This document shows positions 16,980-26,175 of a DNA stretch of 49,943 nt, one piece after another (the first letter of the stretch is position 1; each line of letters starts with the position of its first letter). Under the pieces are notes generated by a model. That model was not told where the DNA came from, did not search any database, and saw only the letters and a program-made list of their open reading frames with translations. The stretch spans positions 1 through 49,943 of the forward strand of contig JAJZOE010000041.1 of assembly GCA_021829145.1 (NCBI GenBank), given 5' to 3'. A program made the position numbers and the translations under genes. This DNA is from a bacterium. Its GTDB lineage: Bacteria; Patescibacteriota; Saccharimonadia; Saccharimonadales; UBA4665.

Positions 16980-17058
16980 TCCACCTCCTCTTTGCCCATT
17001 CACACCCTCTTAAATTGGTTAAATAATATATTTTGTTTTTGGTGAGCGTAAATAGACT

Positions 17059-17086
17059 TTGTGCCTGGTAATAACCGAAGACACAA
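17059..17086 (-). promoter_or_regulatory. 5' stem-loop in the rpf leader
   Basis: On the minus strand TTGTGTC and GGCACAA pair (six Watson-Crick pairs plus one G-U), enclosing a nested GGT/ACC hairpin. It begins where transcription from the promoter at 17093-17120 is expected to start, so the leader of about 105 nt opens with this hairpin. A T run is absent, which argues against a terminator. Confidence 0.45.
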
Positions 17087-17092
17087 GGTTTG

Positions 17093-17120
17093 ATGATACC
17101 AAATATAAATTTCCTGTCAA
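17093..17120 (-). promoter_or_regulatory. Strong sigma70-type promoter of the rpf gene
   Basis: On the minus strand TTGACA (17120-17115) and TATCAT (17098-17093) are spaced by 16 nt, the closest match to consensus in the region. The remainder of the 327-nt gap between 17004 and 17330 contains no convincing ORF; the 17121-17330 part is A/T-rich and shows nothing I can identify. Confidence 0.6.
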
Positions 17121-17330
17121 ATTTCCAATAGACAAAATAAGCAAATAAGCGTAACCGGAAAAAATATTAGTGTATAGCTATGCTTTTATATCAGGAGTGA
17201 TGTTAAATAATCGATTGTAGACTACAAACGTACATTTTTTCCTCAATAAAAAGAGAGTGAATAATAAAATTAATACGATGCCAAAAACACATCAATCATT
17301 AGTGCGATTGGTTAGCGTAACGAAGTATAT

Positions 17331-17651
17331 CTAAGCCAGTTTTTTAGATGAATCTTTATTGTACTCTGGGTGTTTTGACCATGCAGCTGCTAACAATAAA
17401 GAGCAGACTAAAGCTCCTACCGCAACCAATGAGAATGCCCTTAATAAATGCTGGTGCACGTTACCAAAATATAGCAACAGACCAGCGACAACAAAATTGA
17501 CCCAGCCCCAAATAACATTTACTAAAGCCGAAGACGGCCTGCCAAACGGAGTCTGGTGTTTTTCACCAGTAATACCTTTTATAAAACTAGGCAAGCCGTT
17601 TGCACCTAAAATTCCCGCTAGTATACTGTATACATATAGTTGCCAATGCAT
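17331..17651 (-). CDS. Small membrane protein of unknown function
   Basis: A 106-residue protein with three hydrophobic helices (about residues 5-22, 44-63 and 70-92), a conserved-looking loop SFIKGITGEKHQTPFGRPSS between the first two, and a basic C-terminal tail. I do not recognise a named family. It is expressed from its own region, with an A/G-rich ribosome binding site (AAGGAG) 6-10 nt before the ATG. It separates the LCP2 gene from the rpf gene, all on the minus strand, with large gaps that suggest separate transcription. Confidence 0.65.
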   Translation of the reverse strand: MHWQLYVYSILAGILGANGLPSFIKGITGEKHQTPFGRPSSALVNVIWGWVNFVVAGLLLYFGNVHQHLLRAFSLVAVGALVCSLLLAAAWSKHPEYNKDSSKKLA

Positions 17652-17810
17652 GATTTATATTTTCTCCTTAAGTTATAACCTGTATTATCAACCTATTTCC
17701 TAAAATATTCAATACGCTTATGCTAAAGAAAATATCCTCCTATTTAATCGGCCCACCAAATAACACTATAAGGATAGCTACGAGCTTCCCCTTTTTATGC
17801 GATGGAGCTA

Positions 17811-19589
17811 TCAGTTTTGAACAGGATTACCGTTAGTCTTGGTATTGTCCCAATCTTGACCCATAACTATTACAAAATCTGAGTTATAATTTATTGCCTC
17901 TTCAGCTTCCGTAGATCCGGCGACACTGTTAACAACTTGACCAGATATATCTTTCTTTAGTACGGCTAGAGAGTTTGGTTTCTGGCCATTAGAGTTATCA
18001 ACTATTAGACTGGTTGGGTATTCAGTGGTTGCATCAGAAATGGAAACAACATTAAATCCTTGCTTCTCAAGAACTTTTTTCTCCATAGATGCCAGACCGG
18101 ATACATTACTGCCATTAAGTAAGGTAACTGTAGGCGACTCCTTAGCAAGCGGGTTATTTGAAGACAGTTGCTTGTAGTATTGTTTTAACTGTGAAAAATT
18201 GTTTTCTCCCAGCGATGGGATTAGAGCCTCTTGTCCTGATGAAGAAAGATAGTTTTTTAGCAATGAGTTATTACCGCCAAAACTATAGGTTGCAGATGTC
18301 ATCTTAGACAAGTTAAGGCCATTAGAGACTTTAAGTAGAGATATTACATCTCCCAGGCTTAGGTCTGTTTTGATGTTGTTTCCCAGCACATTGAATAAGT
18401 CTGATATTTTGATTGGGTTAGATACAACGCCTATTGAAGATGCTTTCTTAAATAATGCTACGAGCATTTGCCTCTGATGTTCCGTTCTACTGAAATCACT
18501 GTTAGGTAGTCCGTAAGATACATCTCCGGCAACATTATCACCGCGTGCTCTTGCCAAATCCAGTGCCTGTTGACCGTCTAAATTTACCCAGCCGTTAGAA
18601 AGTTTCAAGTGAGTATAAGCATCATAAATACCTCTGGGGTCTGGACTATTAATATCTATCGATATTCCGCCTACGGTATTAACTGCATCTTTAAAGGCTG
18701 CATAGTCAATTAAAGTATAGTAGTCGATCGGTATACCCAGCTGAGTCTCGACTACCTTTTCCAGTGATCCCATTCCCCCTTGAGGATAGCCAGCTTCATT
18801 GAAATTTGACACATCATTTGCCGCGTTAATTTTCTGGTGTCCCATAGTAGGTACTTCAACCCAAAGATCCCTTGGTATACTTAAAATAAATCCAGACTTG
18901 CTGCTGGGATCAAAACTTAAAACCATAATTGAATCTGCTAATGAAGCGCCTTGATGATTCGGGTCTCCCTCTGAATCGCCTGCTAATAATATGTTAATCC
19001 GACCGCCGGATTCTTTAAGATTATCTCCACTGATAAGCGCATGGGCATCACTAAACACATTTCCATGAAATACTTTATTAATGTTCCCTATAATCGACGA
19101 TCCAAACCAAGCACCAAAACCAATAATAAAAACAGCTAGGGCAATAGCAACCCTCTTTGCAACGAATTTGGGCGTTCGCCATTTTGACTTACTCCGTTGT
19201 CTTTTATGTCTGGCAAACTCATTGATTGGCAGGGACGAACCTACCATTGAAACCGGGTTATTAACTGCTGGCGAGCTGGTGTTATGTGGTCCGGGCATAT
19301 TTGTACTTATTGGTGTATAAGTGTCTAACTCATCAACAGATGTTATGTGCCTAGGCTGGGCTAAACGATTAATACCGGGTCTTATAACTTCTTGAGGTCT
19401 AATAACTGGTCTAGTGACCTGGTCAATATTGGTTCTAGGCTGGAGAGATGGACTAACGGGCCTATAAGGCTGGAGCATTGGTTTAGGTATGGTTCTATTA
19501 AAACCACCATGTTGAGGCTTCGGCGGCATACTGCTGAAACCATCAATGCTACGACCGACCCTCGGTTTTTGTCTGTCCATATTGCTCAT
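17811..19589 (-). CDS. LytR-CpsA-Psr family glycopolymer ligase 2 with LytR_C domain
   Basis: A 592-residue protein: a long Pro-rich, basic cytoplasmic region (1-140), one membrane helix (about 147-168), an LCP domain (about 195-440) with INILLAGDSEGDPNHQG, IPRDLWVEVP, and LDLARARGDNVAGDVSYGL, and a C-terminal LytR_C domain (about 480-585, beginning SPTVTLLNGSNVSGLASM). It is a paralogue of the enzyme at 4191-5342 and likely attaches a wall polymer from a lipid carrier onto peptidoglycan. The unusually long proline-rich N-terminus could bind a cytoplasmic partner. A frame start at ATG 19589 precedes the Pro-rich region. Confidence 0.9.
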   Translation of the reverse strand: MSNMDRQKPRVGRSIDGFSSMPPKPQHGGFNRTIPKPMLQPYRPVSPSLQPRTNIDQVTRPVIRPQEVIRPGINRLAQPRHITSVDELDTYTPISTNMPGPHNTSSPAVNNPVSMVGSSLPINEFARHKRQRSKSKWRTPKFVAKRVAIALAVFIIGFGAWFGSSIIGNINKVFHGNVFSDAHALISGDNLKESGGRINILLAGDSEGDPNHQGASLADSIMVLSFDPSSKSGFILSIPRDLWVEVPTMGHQKINAANDVSNFNEAGYPQGGMGSLEKVVETQLGIPIDYYTLIDYAAFKDAVNTVGGISIDINSPDPRGIYDAYTHLKLSNGWVNLDGQQALDLARARGDNVAGDVSYGLPNSDFSRTEHQRQMLVALFKKASSIGVVSNPIKISDLFNVLGNNIKTDLSLGDVISLLKVSNGLNLSKMTSATYSFGGNNSLLKNYLSSSGQEALIPSLGENNFSQLKQYYKQLSSNNPLAKESPTVTLLNGSNVSGLASMEKKVLEKQGFNVVSISDATTEYPTSLIVDNSNGQKPNSLAVLKKDISGQVVNSVAGSTEAEEAINYNSDFVIVMGQDWDNTKTNGNPVQN

Positions 19590-19648
19590 TTCAGTATAAC
19601 AAAGGAGTCATTAGAAGAAAGGCAAAGACTAGTGTTTGTGGTTGTAAT

Positions 19649-22126
19649 TTAATCGACTTTTGAAGCTATGCTTGTCTTGTAAAACCAGACCTTGATAACG
19701 TCAAGAAAGATAAAGTACGCAAGTGTCATACCTAAGATAGTGGCTAGCATTACGAGGCTTAAAGGCCTAAAATCGAACAGTTGTTGTGTGGGCTTAAAAT
19801 ATACAATTGCTATAGTGATTAATAATATTACGCCGAACGATAACTTTAAAGCCCGCGACATTTTGATAGCTTGCCAAAAGTGACCCCTGTTGCGAACAGC
19901 TAAGATGACCACAAATCCTATAATTGTCAGATATAGGTAAAGACTGGTCTGGGTGACGGCAATAGAATGATGCCTGACCAAAGCGTAGAACAGAACTTCA
20001 AATATTGCAGTATAGCTTCCTAGCACCATCGACAAGAATATTAACGAATGCATGTTGTATCGACTGGGTCGTTGTAGATTTTCTGAATCAACATTATCAG
20101 TGGATATAGCCACTAAAGGAACATCGCCAAGCATATTGGTAAGTAGGAGTTGTACCGTTAATAACGGCAACTGAGCGCTAAGTAAAAATAACGCCGATAG
20201 GGCAAAGAAATTACCAAAGTTACCGATCATGGTGTAACGAATGTATTTATTAATATTGGCAAATATACCTCTGCCGTAATTTATACCGTTAATTACTACC
20301 CCCAGATCGTTTCTTAGCAGTAAAATGTCAGCACTATCTCTAGCAACATCAGTTGCATGGTTAACTGCTATGGCAACATCAGCTAGCTTTAATGAAGGAG
20401 CATCGTTGATACCATCTCCTTGATAGCCGACAACATTACCATTCATTTTAAGAATTTTTATTATTCTGTATTTTTGTTCAGGATCCAGCCTAGCAAAGGC
20501 GTTGTTTTTATCAACTATTTCCGCCAATTCAAGATCACTTACCTTAGACAGTTCTTCGCCTGTATAGACAATTTCGTTTGGTGATAACAGACCTACTTCT
20601 CTAGCCACATATCCCGTAACCTCTCGGCTATCTCCGGATAAAATTTTAATTGCAACCCCGAGTTTAGAGGCGGTTATGATAGTTTTTTTGGCTGACGGAT
20701 GAAGTGGATCCTGAAGAGCAATAAAGCCGGCAAACGTTAAGTCATATTCATGTTTTTTAAAGTCAAATTGGTTTTGTTCATTATAGTCAATTTCTTTATA
20801 CGCAATTCCTAAATGCCTAAGCCCCTGCTCGCCGTCTTCTTTGATGATTTTTAAGTAGTGGTCAGTTTGTACATCCTTGCACAGTTCAAGGATGGTCTCG
20901 ACTGACCCGACTTCTACCAGATATGTTGTTTCCCCGTCTCTATAAACGACCGTCCTCCTTCGAGCTATAGGATCAAACGGCAATTCCTCTAATCTTTCGA
21001 CCCTTTTACAAGAATCAAGTATATCTTTAGGTATAAATTCCACGAAGGCCTGATCAAAAGAAGTCATGTGGGTATGATGCTTGATGTCTGCTGTTTCTAA
21101 GCTGGAAGCTGCCAATCTCATGAATAACTGATCGTCTTTTGCCACAAGCTTTTGTATACTTTGCTTGTTTTGGGTAAGCGTACCCGTTTTATCGCTGCAT
21201 AATACATTAATATTTCCGAGGTCTTCAATGGCCGTCAAAGTTTTTGCAATGACATGCTTTTTTGCTAGTTTTAAAGCCCCGTTAGACAAAGTCACAGTAG
21301 CTATGACTGGCATAGCTTCAGGCACTACGGCAATTGAGAGGGCAATCATAAATATAGCCAACGTTGCCAAGTTATGTATATCACCATTAATGGCCAGTTT
21401 GGCGATAAAAATAATCGCCAAGGTAATAAAGGTAGCTTTTATAAGGAAACCACTGAACTCACTAAGTGATTTCTCATACTGAGTTATTCGGTTGGTGGTA
21501 GTGGAGAGATGAGCAATTTTTCCTAATTTTGTCGTTGTTCCGGTTGCATAAACTATTCCTCTTGCTTCACCCTGAACAACCGTGCTACCTGCAAAAACTA
21601 GGTTTTCATTCGGCTTGTTTGTTTTCGTTACATCAGTCGATTCTCCGGTAAGTACCGACTCATCCACCGCGAGGTCATCAGATTTAATTATTTGGATATC
21701 AGCAGGCACGATATCACCTTCTTTAAGAATAACTATGTCCCCCGGGACTAGTAGCCTCTCATCGATTAATGTCTGGACTGCATCACGTAATACAGCTACC
21801 TGCCTGGAAACCATTTTCTGTAAATTGGTCACTGCTTTTTCCGACTTGTATTCCTGAAAAAATCCAAGGCCAGTGTTGATTAACAGAACGGCCGCAATCA
21901 CCCCTGCATCAGATATATCTTTTAATAATACTGATAAGATGCAGGCTACAATCAGTAGATAAATTAAAGAGCTTTTAAACTGTTTTAAAAGCAACGACCA
22001 GGCAGATAGCTTAGATTCGCTATGAAGGACATTGGGGCCAATGGAAGCAAGCCTTGACTTTGCCTCTATAGATGACAACCCCTGGAAATCACTCTTTAGC
22101 TCAGTGATTCTATCTTCGACCGACAA
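19649..22126 (-). CDS. P-type cation-transporting ATPase (P2/P3 type)
   Basis: An 825-residue ATP-driven ion pump. A cation-ATPase N domain (1-60) is followed by TGES (160-163), the membrane motif VVPEAMPVIATV (268-279), the phosphorylation site SDKTGTLT (D312) and the hinge GDGINDAPSLKLADVAIAV. PEAMP replaces the PEGLP of typical calcium pumps and is nearer to proton or magnesium pumps of the P3 group, so the ion is uncertain. About ten helices are predicted. The NRAMP-like transporter gene lies 32 nt upstream on the same strand, suggesting one transcription unit for cation homeostasis. Confidence 0.9.
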   Translation of the reverse strand: MSVEDRITELKSDFQGLSSIEAKSRLASIGPNVLHSESKLSAWSLLLKQFKSSLIYLLIVACILSVLLKDISDAGVIAAVLLINTGLGFFQEYKSEKAVTNLQKMVSRQVAVLRDAVQTLIDERLLVPGDIVILKEGDIVPADIQIIKSDDLAVDESVLTGESTDVTKTNKPNENLVFAGSTVVQGEARGIVYATGTTTKLGKIAHLSTTTNRITQYEKSLSEFSGFLIKATFITLAIIFIAKLAINGDIHNLATLAIFMIALSIAVVPEAMPVIATVTLSNGALKLAKKHVIAKTLTAIEDLGNINVLCSDKTGTLTQNKQSIQKLVAKDDQLFMRLAASSLETADIKHHTHMTSFDQAFVEFIPKDILDSCKRVERLEELPFDPIARRRTVVYRDGETTYLVEVGSVETILELCKDVQTDHYLKIIKEDGEQGLRHLGIAYKEIDYNEQNQFDFKKHEYDLTFAGFIALQDPLHPSAKKTIITASKLGVAIKILSGDSREVTGYVAREVGLLSPNEIVYTGEELSKVSDLELAEIVDKNNAFARLDPEQKYRIIKILKMNGNVVGYQGDGINDAPSLKLADVAIAVNHATDVARDSADILLLRNDLGVVINGINYGRGIFANINKYIRYTMIGNFGNFFALSALFLLSAQLPLLTVQLLLTNMLGDVPLVAISTDNVDSENLQRPSRYNMHSLIFLSMVLGSYTAIFEVLFYALVRHHSIAVTQTSLYLYLTIIGFVVILAVRNRGHFWQAIKMSRALKLSFGVILLITIAIVYFKPTQQLFDFRPLSLVMLATILGMTLAYFIFLDVIKVWFYKTSIASKVD

Positions 22127-22158
22127 ATGTTCCGTTTTGATTATTTCCTCCGATCGAT

Positions 22159-23517
22159 CTAAGTCAGACTAATGATAGCCGCAATTCCGGAAAGAGTCAT
22201 GAGACCAACTAATATCCATCCCAAGAAACCACTTACTTTGCCATTTTTCCATTCACCCATTGTGTGCTTGTTTCTGGCAATCATCATTATTAAAACCAAT
22301 ATGACAGGTGCAACAATACCGTTTGCCACGGCCGAATATATCAGCGCCTTTATTGGATTAAGACCAACAAAATTTAGGCTTAAGCCAACCAGCATGGAAA
22401 TGATTATGACTCCATAAAAAGCGTAACCTTGCTTAAGCTTGGAATTTAAACCTTGACGTTTTCCTAGGCTCTCACTGATAGCATAAGCACTAGATCCGGC
22501 CAAAACAGGAATTGCCAGGAGACCCATGCCAATTATCCCTGCAGCAAATAAGAAATAAGAAGCTTGTCCGGCGAAAGGCCTTAAGGCTTTAGCGGCCTGA
22601 GCCGCCGTTTGGATATTGGTGATACCATGAGTGAATAGCACGCTGGCGCAGGCGGCAATAATGAAAAACATCACGACGTTAGACAACAACATGCCGGACC
22701 AGACATCTATTCTCATATTTTTCATTTCTTCTCGATTAGAGCCCCGCCTCGATTCAATAGTAACTTTTCCGTTAGATATCTCATCTTCAATTTCTTGAGA
22801 CGTTTGCCAGAAGAATAAGTAGGGAGTAATGGTTGTGCCTAAGACGGCGCAGAGTATCAAGAACTCGCTTTTACTCCAAACAATATGTGGAATTACGGCA
22901 TGCTTCATGACACTACCCCAGTCAGGATGAGCCAATACGGCAGACAATATATATGCAAACAGTACCAGGGCTAACCATTTTAGATATTTGGCATAACGGG
23001 CATAAGGAGTAAATATCTGAAGCAGAAGAATAAGTGCAGTAATCGAGATAACCAAAAAGGCTGTATTTATCGGACTCAGCAGCTGGATAGCATTAGCCAT
23101 TGCTCCTATATCCGCCCCGATATTAAAGGCATTAGCCGCAAAAAGAAGAGTGCTGCTGAAATAGAGAATTTTCTTACCGAAGTGAAGCCGAATATTAGCA
23201 GCCAGTCCCCTACCAGTTACAAGCCCGACCCGCGCGCACATTTCCTGAACTATGGCCATTAACGGAAAAGTCAACGCCGCAGTCCACAGTAAACCGAAGC
23301 CATTTTGTGCACCAGCCTGTGAATAGGTAGCTATACCCGATGGATCATCGTCCGAAGCTCCTGTTGTTAGACCAGGCCCTAAAACATACCAGTAGTTTTT
23401 GGCTTTTTGCAACGGTTTGTATTTAATGTTTTTGGTTATTTTTTGACCGCCCTCAATGCCAAGCTCCAGTGCCTGGGCCGGAGCTTCGATGGTACGCTCA
23501 ACAATGCTTTTTTTCAT
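22159..23517 (-). CDS. NRAMP (SLC11)-like transporter with non-canonical metal site
   Basis: A 452-residue polytopic transporter with the NRAMP fold. The first helix carries GASDDDPSGIATYSQAGA (53-70), where canonical Mn/Fe transporters have DPGN; here N is replaced by G and two extra Asp precede the site. Helix 6 has LGTTITPYLFFWQTSQE (226-242) instead of the MPH motif: the metal-selecting methionine is Thr and the histidine is Tyr. These changes recall NRAMP relatives that carry other ions such as magnesium, which is inference. It is the first gene of a probable pair with the P-type ATPase. Confidence 0.82.
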   Translation of the reverse strand: MKKSIVERTIEAPAQALELGIEGGQKITKNIKYKPLQKAKNYWYVLGPGLTTGASDDDPSGIATYSQAGAQNGFGLLWTAALTFPLMAIVQEMCARVGLVTGRGLAANIRLHFGKKILYFSSTLLFAANAFNIGADIGAMANAIQLLSPINTAFLVISITALILLLQIFTPYARYAKYLKWLALVLFAYILSAVLAHPDWGSVMKHAVIPHIVWSKSEFLILCAVLGTTITPYLFFWQTSQEIEDEISNGKVTIESRRGSNREEMKNMRIDVWSGMLLSNVVMFFIIAACASVLFTHGITNIQTAAQAAKALRPFAGQASYFLFAAGIIGMGLLAIPVLAGSSAYAISESLGKRQGLNSKLKQGYAFYGVIIISMLVGLSLNFVGLNPIKALIYSAVANGIVAPVILVLIMMIARNKHTMGEWKNGKVSGFLGWILVGLMTLSGIAAIISLT

Positions 23518-23571
23518 TTTTATTAAATACTAACTAGCATAATAATCTAAACACTTGTGCTTTTCCAGCTT

Positions 23572-24333
23572 TTATCTTGTATTATCGTCAGCAGTTATTT
23601 CCTGCAAAGAAACTTCCGAGCAACCGCTGAGTAAATCATTATTAATGTCGCCTCCCTTCTGACTAACGATTATTAGGTTTTGCGGGAACCAGTCGATATT
23701 ATTATTGCTGGCTAAAACAACTCTTACCTTGCCTATAGCCGAATAGGCTTGAACTAGTTGCCTTAAGGGTACGGCCTGCGCTCCGGTAATTCCCGAGATA
23801 CAATTGGTTATAACAGTTCCATGATTTTTAAGTACTCTACTTAACTGGTGGGCGAATAAAGTTTCCCTAAACGGCTGGGGGATAGTGAAGTTGTTATATA
23901 TATCCGTAATAATTAAATCGAATTCGACCCTCGCCTGCTTAACATAATTTAGCGCATCATCTATTACCAAAACCAACCTATTATCCGGCTTATATTCAAA
24001 GTATTTTTCAGCTATATCTATTAGGTCCTTATTAACTTCTACTACTGTAACCTTAGTTTTTGGCAAATAACGCAAAATTGCCATTGGCAACGTCATAGTA
24101 CCACCACCTAGTATTAATATCCACTTAGGGTTAAGAATCATCGCCATTTCTAGTAGACGCCGGTTATAGTCAAAAAGTAGCCTTGGATCGTCATCAAGCG
24201 GGATGCCTGACTGGGCCGCATGCAGTGGACCGCTAAAAAGAACTCTCGCGGGTCGACCTTCATAGTCCAACTCTTCAACATAAAAGTTACCAAATTGGTT
24301 TTTCACTTGGTAAATAACAGTTTTGCCAAACAT
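23572..24333 (-). CDS. Spermidine synthase-like protein
   Basis: A 253-residue Rossmann protein of the polyamine synthase / methyltransferase superfamily. ILILGGGTMTLPMAI (about residues 73-87) is the nucleotide-binding glycine loop, VTVVEVNKDLI (about 95-105) ends strand 2 with the acidic ribose ligand, and DLIITDIYNNFTIPQPFRET (about 139-158) corresponds to the catalytic loop. The usual DxxD/YxD pattern of true spermidine synthases appears as D-I-Y, so aminopropyl transfer is possible but not assured. An N-terminal beta domain with SGIPLDDDPRLLFDYNRRL resembles spermidine-synthase-like proteins. No speD is adjacent. Confidence 0.75.
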   Translation of the reverse strand: MFGKTVIYQVKNQFGNFYVEELDYEGRPARVLFSGPLHAAQSGIPLDDDPRLLFDYNRRLLEMAMILNPKWILILGGGTMTLPMAILRYLPKTKVTVVEVNKDLIDIAEKYFEYKPDNRLVLVIDDALNYVKQARVEFDLIITDIYNNFTIPQPFRETLFAHQLSRVLKNHGTVITNCISGITGAQAVPLRQLVQAYSAIGKVRVVLASNNNIDWFPQNLIIVSQKGGDINNDLLSGCSEVSLQEITADDNTR

Positions 24334-24419
24334 CCAGGCACAGTATACGCCAAAAGTCTAGTAATAATCATTAGGTTCTTAACCATTTATTAAGTTAGAT
24401 ATTATATTTTTCTTATAAA

Positions 24420-25508
24420 ATGGAAAAAATTGCAACGCTTAGAGATAAAATAATAAAGACTGACTGGCTGTTAGCTTTGGCGATAACTGTCTGCTATATT
24501 GTGGCAGCATTGTTCATTGGCTATTATTCAAATTTGACTATACCAGGAAACAGTGATCCGTTAGCCAGATACTCGCAGGAACCTGCAACCCATCTGGACT
24601 TTATGTCTGAGTGGGACGGTCCACACTATCTAGCAATTGCTAGCCATGGCTATAGCAATAACTCGCTGACAGCCTTCTTCCCGCTTTATCCGCTATTGAT
24701 TCGAATTGTTATGATAGTGGTTCGCTCGCCGCTAATAAGTGCCCTTATAGTAAGCTGGGCAGCCTTAACAGGAGCAGTGTATTTTTATATCAAAATAATC
24801 CGCGAGCTAATATCTAAAAATATCAACGATATAATACTGGGACTTTTTTTGTTTTTATTCTTTCCTACCGGTATTTTCTTGGCAGCTACCTATACCGAAA
24901 GTTTGTTCGCATTCTTAGGCCTTGGGGCCTTGTTCTACGGACTAAAAGGAAGAGTACTGCCTGCGGCATTATTTACTGCCATGGCTACAGCAGCCCATCC
25001 TGAAGGAATATTTGTCATACCTTTAGTGGCTCTGCTTCTATGGGAAGCAGGAGTAAATGTAAAAAAGATTAGTCTCACTGCATTATTAGGTTTTAGCGGA
25101 ATTGCAGGCTATATATGTTACTTATGGATAGCCAAGGGGAGACCGCTTGATTTTGTCGCAGCTCAACGGCAAAGCAATTGGTTAAGCTCTAATTACTTCT
25201 CTATAATACGTAGCTCAATTACTACGATCGACGTACTACTTCTCGCCTTGGTCGGATTGTCCGTAGTTTATTGGTGGAGCCGGCGAAAAAGTTTGTCGAT
25301 ATATAGTTTCTTATTTTTTGTCTTACCCTTAATTGGCGGTAACTTCGCGGGCTATAGCCGCTATGTATTAATGGCTTTTCCGACTCAATTTATGTTAGCC
25401 GACAAGTTAAAGCATAAAAAAACAGCCTACGTAACGGTTATAATTACTAGTACCATGTTGTGGTCATATTTTGTAATTCATTATGCCGCGGGCTATACCG
25501 GTGGTTAG
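24420..25508 (+). CDS. PIG-V-like membrane mannosyltransferase (GT-C)
   Basis: A 362-residue multi-pass protein with about nine helices. The first periplasmic loop holds EWDGPHYLAIASHGY (about residues 62-76), then FFPLYPLLIR (about 84-93), the signature of PIG-V / GPI mannosyltransferase 2-type enzymes, where the WD acidic residue is the likely catalytic base. A second motif, FFPTGIFLAATYTESLFAF (about 142-160), also matches this family. It would use polyprenyl-phosphate-mannose and add mannose to an envelope glycan or lipid. TATATT (24403-24408) ends 11 nt before the ATG, so the leader is at most a few bases. A small membrane protein follows 34 nt downstream. Confidence 0.82.
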   Translation: MEKIATLRDKIIKTDWLLALAITVCYIVAALFIGYYSNLTIPGNSDPLARYSQEPATHLDFMSEWDGPHYLAIASHGYSNNSLTAFFPLYPLLIRIVMIVVRSPLISALIVSWAALTGAVYFYIKIIRELISKNINDIILGLFLFLFFPTGIFLAATYTESLFAFLGLGALFYGLKGRVLPAALFTAMATAAHPEGIFVIPLVALLLWEAGVNVKKISLTALLGFSGIAGYICYLWIAKGRPLDFVAAQRQSNWLSSNYFSIIRSSITTIDVLLLALVGLSVVYWWSRRKSLSIYSFLFFVLPLIGGNFAGYSRYVLMAFPTQFMLADKLKHKKTAYVTVIITSTMLWSYFVIHYAAGYTGG

Positions 25509-25542
25509 AGGTTTTACCCAGTTTTTGTTATTATAACCACCA

Positions 25543-25980
25543 ATGGAAGAAATTAAGAAAGTACGAATAAGCATACCCTCCTGGTGGGCTGTTATTTATA
25601 TAGCAATATCATTATTTATGATCCCATGGACAGTCTTCCTGGGATTTCACTTACCATCAAAGCATATTACTCGAAACTGGGACATTACATGGGTTGGCCT
25701 TGATGCGTTTTTAATTGTGTCGCTGTTAGTTACAGGAATCCTAGCTAAGATGAACTCAATATATATGGTTTTATCAGCAATTATAACCGGCACGCTGTTT
25801 ATGACAGATGCCTGGTTTGATGTTTTAGGTTACAAAGTCGGCTCATTTGGATTCTCCGAGGCAATGCTAACAGCATTCTTCGGCGAATTGCCAATGGCTT
25901 TTATGAGTTATGGTCTTGCTATTCACGCCCTAAGACGGCTGTACGCCGAAAAAGAGGTTAAGACAGAAAGTTCTGGTTAA
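25543..25980 (+). CDS. Four-helix membrane protein of unknown function
   Basis: A 145-residue membrane protein with four hydrophobic segments (about residues 14-34, 50-68, 74-92 and 108-126) and a charged C-terminal tail. The motif RNWDITWVGLDAFL and a later DAWFDVLG sit at membrane edges. I recognise this as a pattern seen in uncharacterised small membrane proteins but cannot name a function. It follows the mannosyltransferase by 34 nt on the same strand and may be co-transcribed. Confidence 0.65.
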   Translation: MEEIKKVRISIPSWWAVIYIAISLFMIPWTVFLGFHLPSKHITRNWDITWVGLDAFLIVSLLVTGILAKMNSIYMVLSAIITGTLFMTDAWFDVLGYKVGSFGFSEAMLTAFFGELPMAFMSYGLAIHALRRLYAEKEVKTESSG

Positions 25981-25990
25981 AATGATTTTT

Positions 25991-26077
25991 TTAGGTTTTT
26001 TTAATGGGTTTGCCGTTGTTGGGTGATGACTTCTCAGCCATCTGGTGAAGCCCACTAAGCATTTGTTCTATTGTCAT
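25991..26077 (-). CDS. Possible 28-residue peptide
   Basis: An ORF starting MTIEQMLSGL and ending with a lysine-rich tail. A perfect TTGACA lies upstream on the minus strand (near 26137) but its -10 partner is weak, and AGGGAAAAG precedes the ATG at a long distance. It lies between two convergent genes. It could be a real small protein, or chance. It accounts for part of the gap 25981-26175; I see nothing else there. Confidence 0.25.
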   Translation of the reverse strand: MTIEQMLSGLHQMAEKSSPNNGKPIKKT

Positions 26078-26175
26078 AATTGTTCTTTTCCCTGTTTGAT
26101 TGCCCCTAAAATCAGCTTTAGAAGAAACAACTGTCAAAGAATAATTCTTATATTTATATATAACAGTAAGATTTC

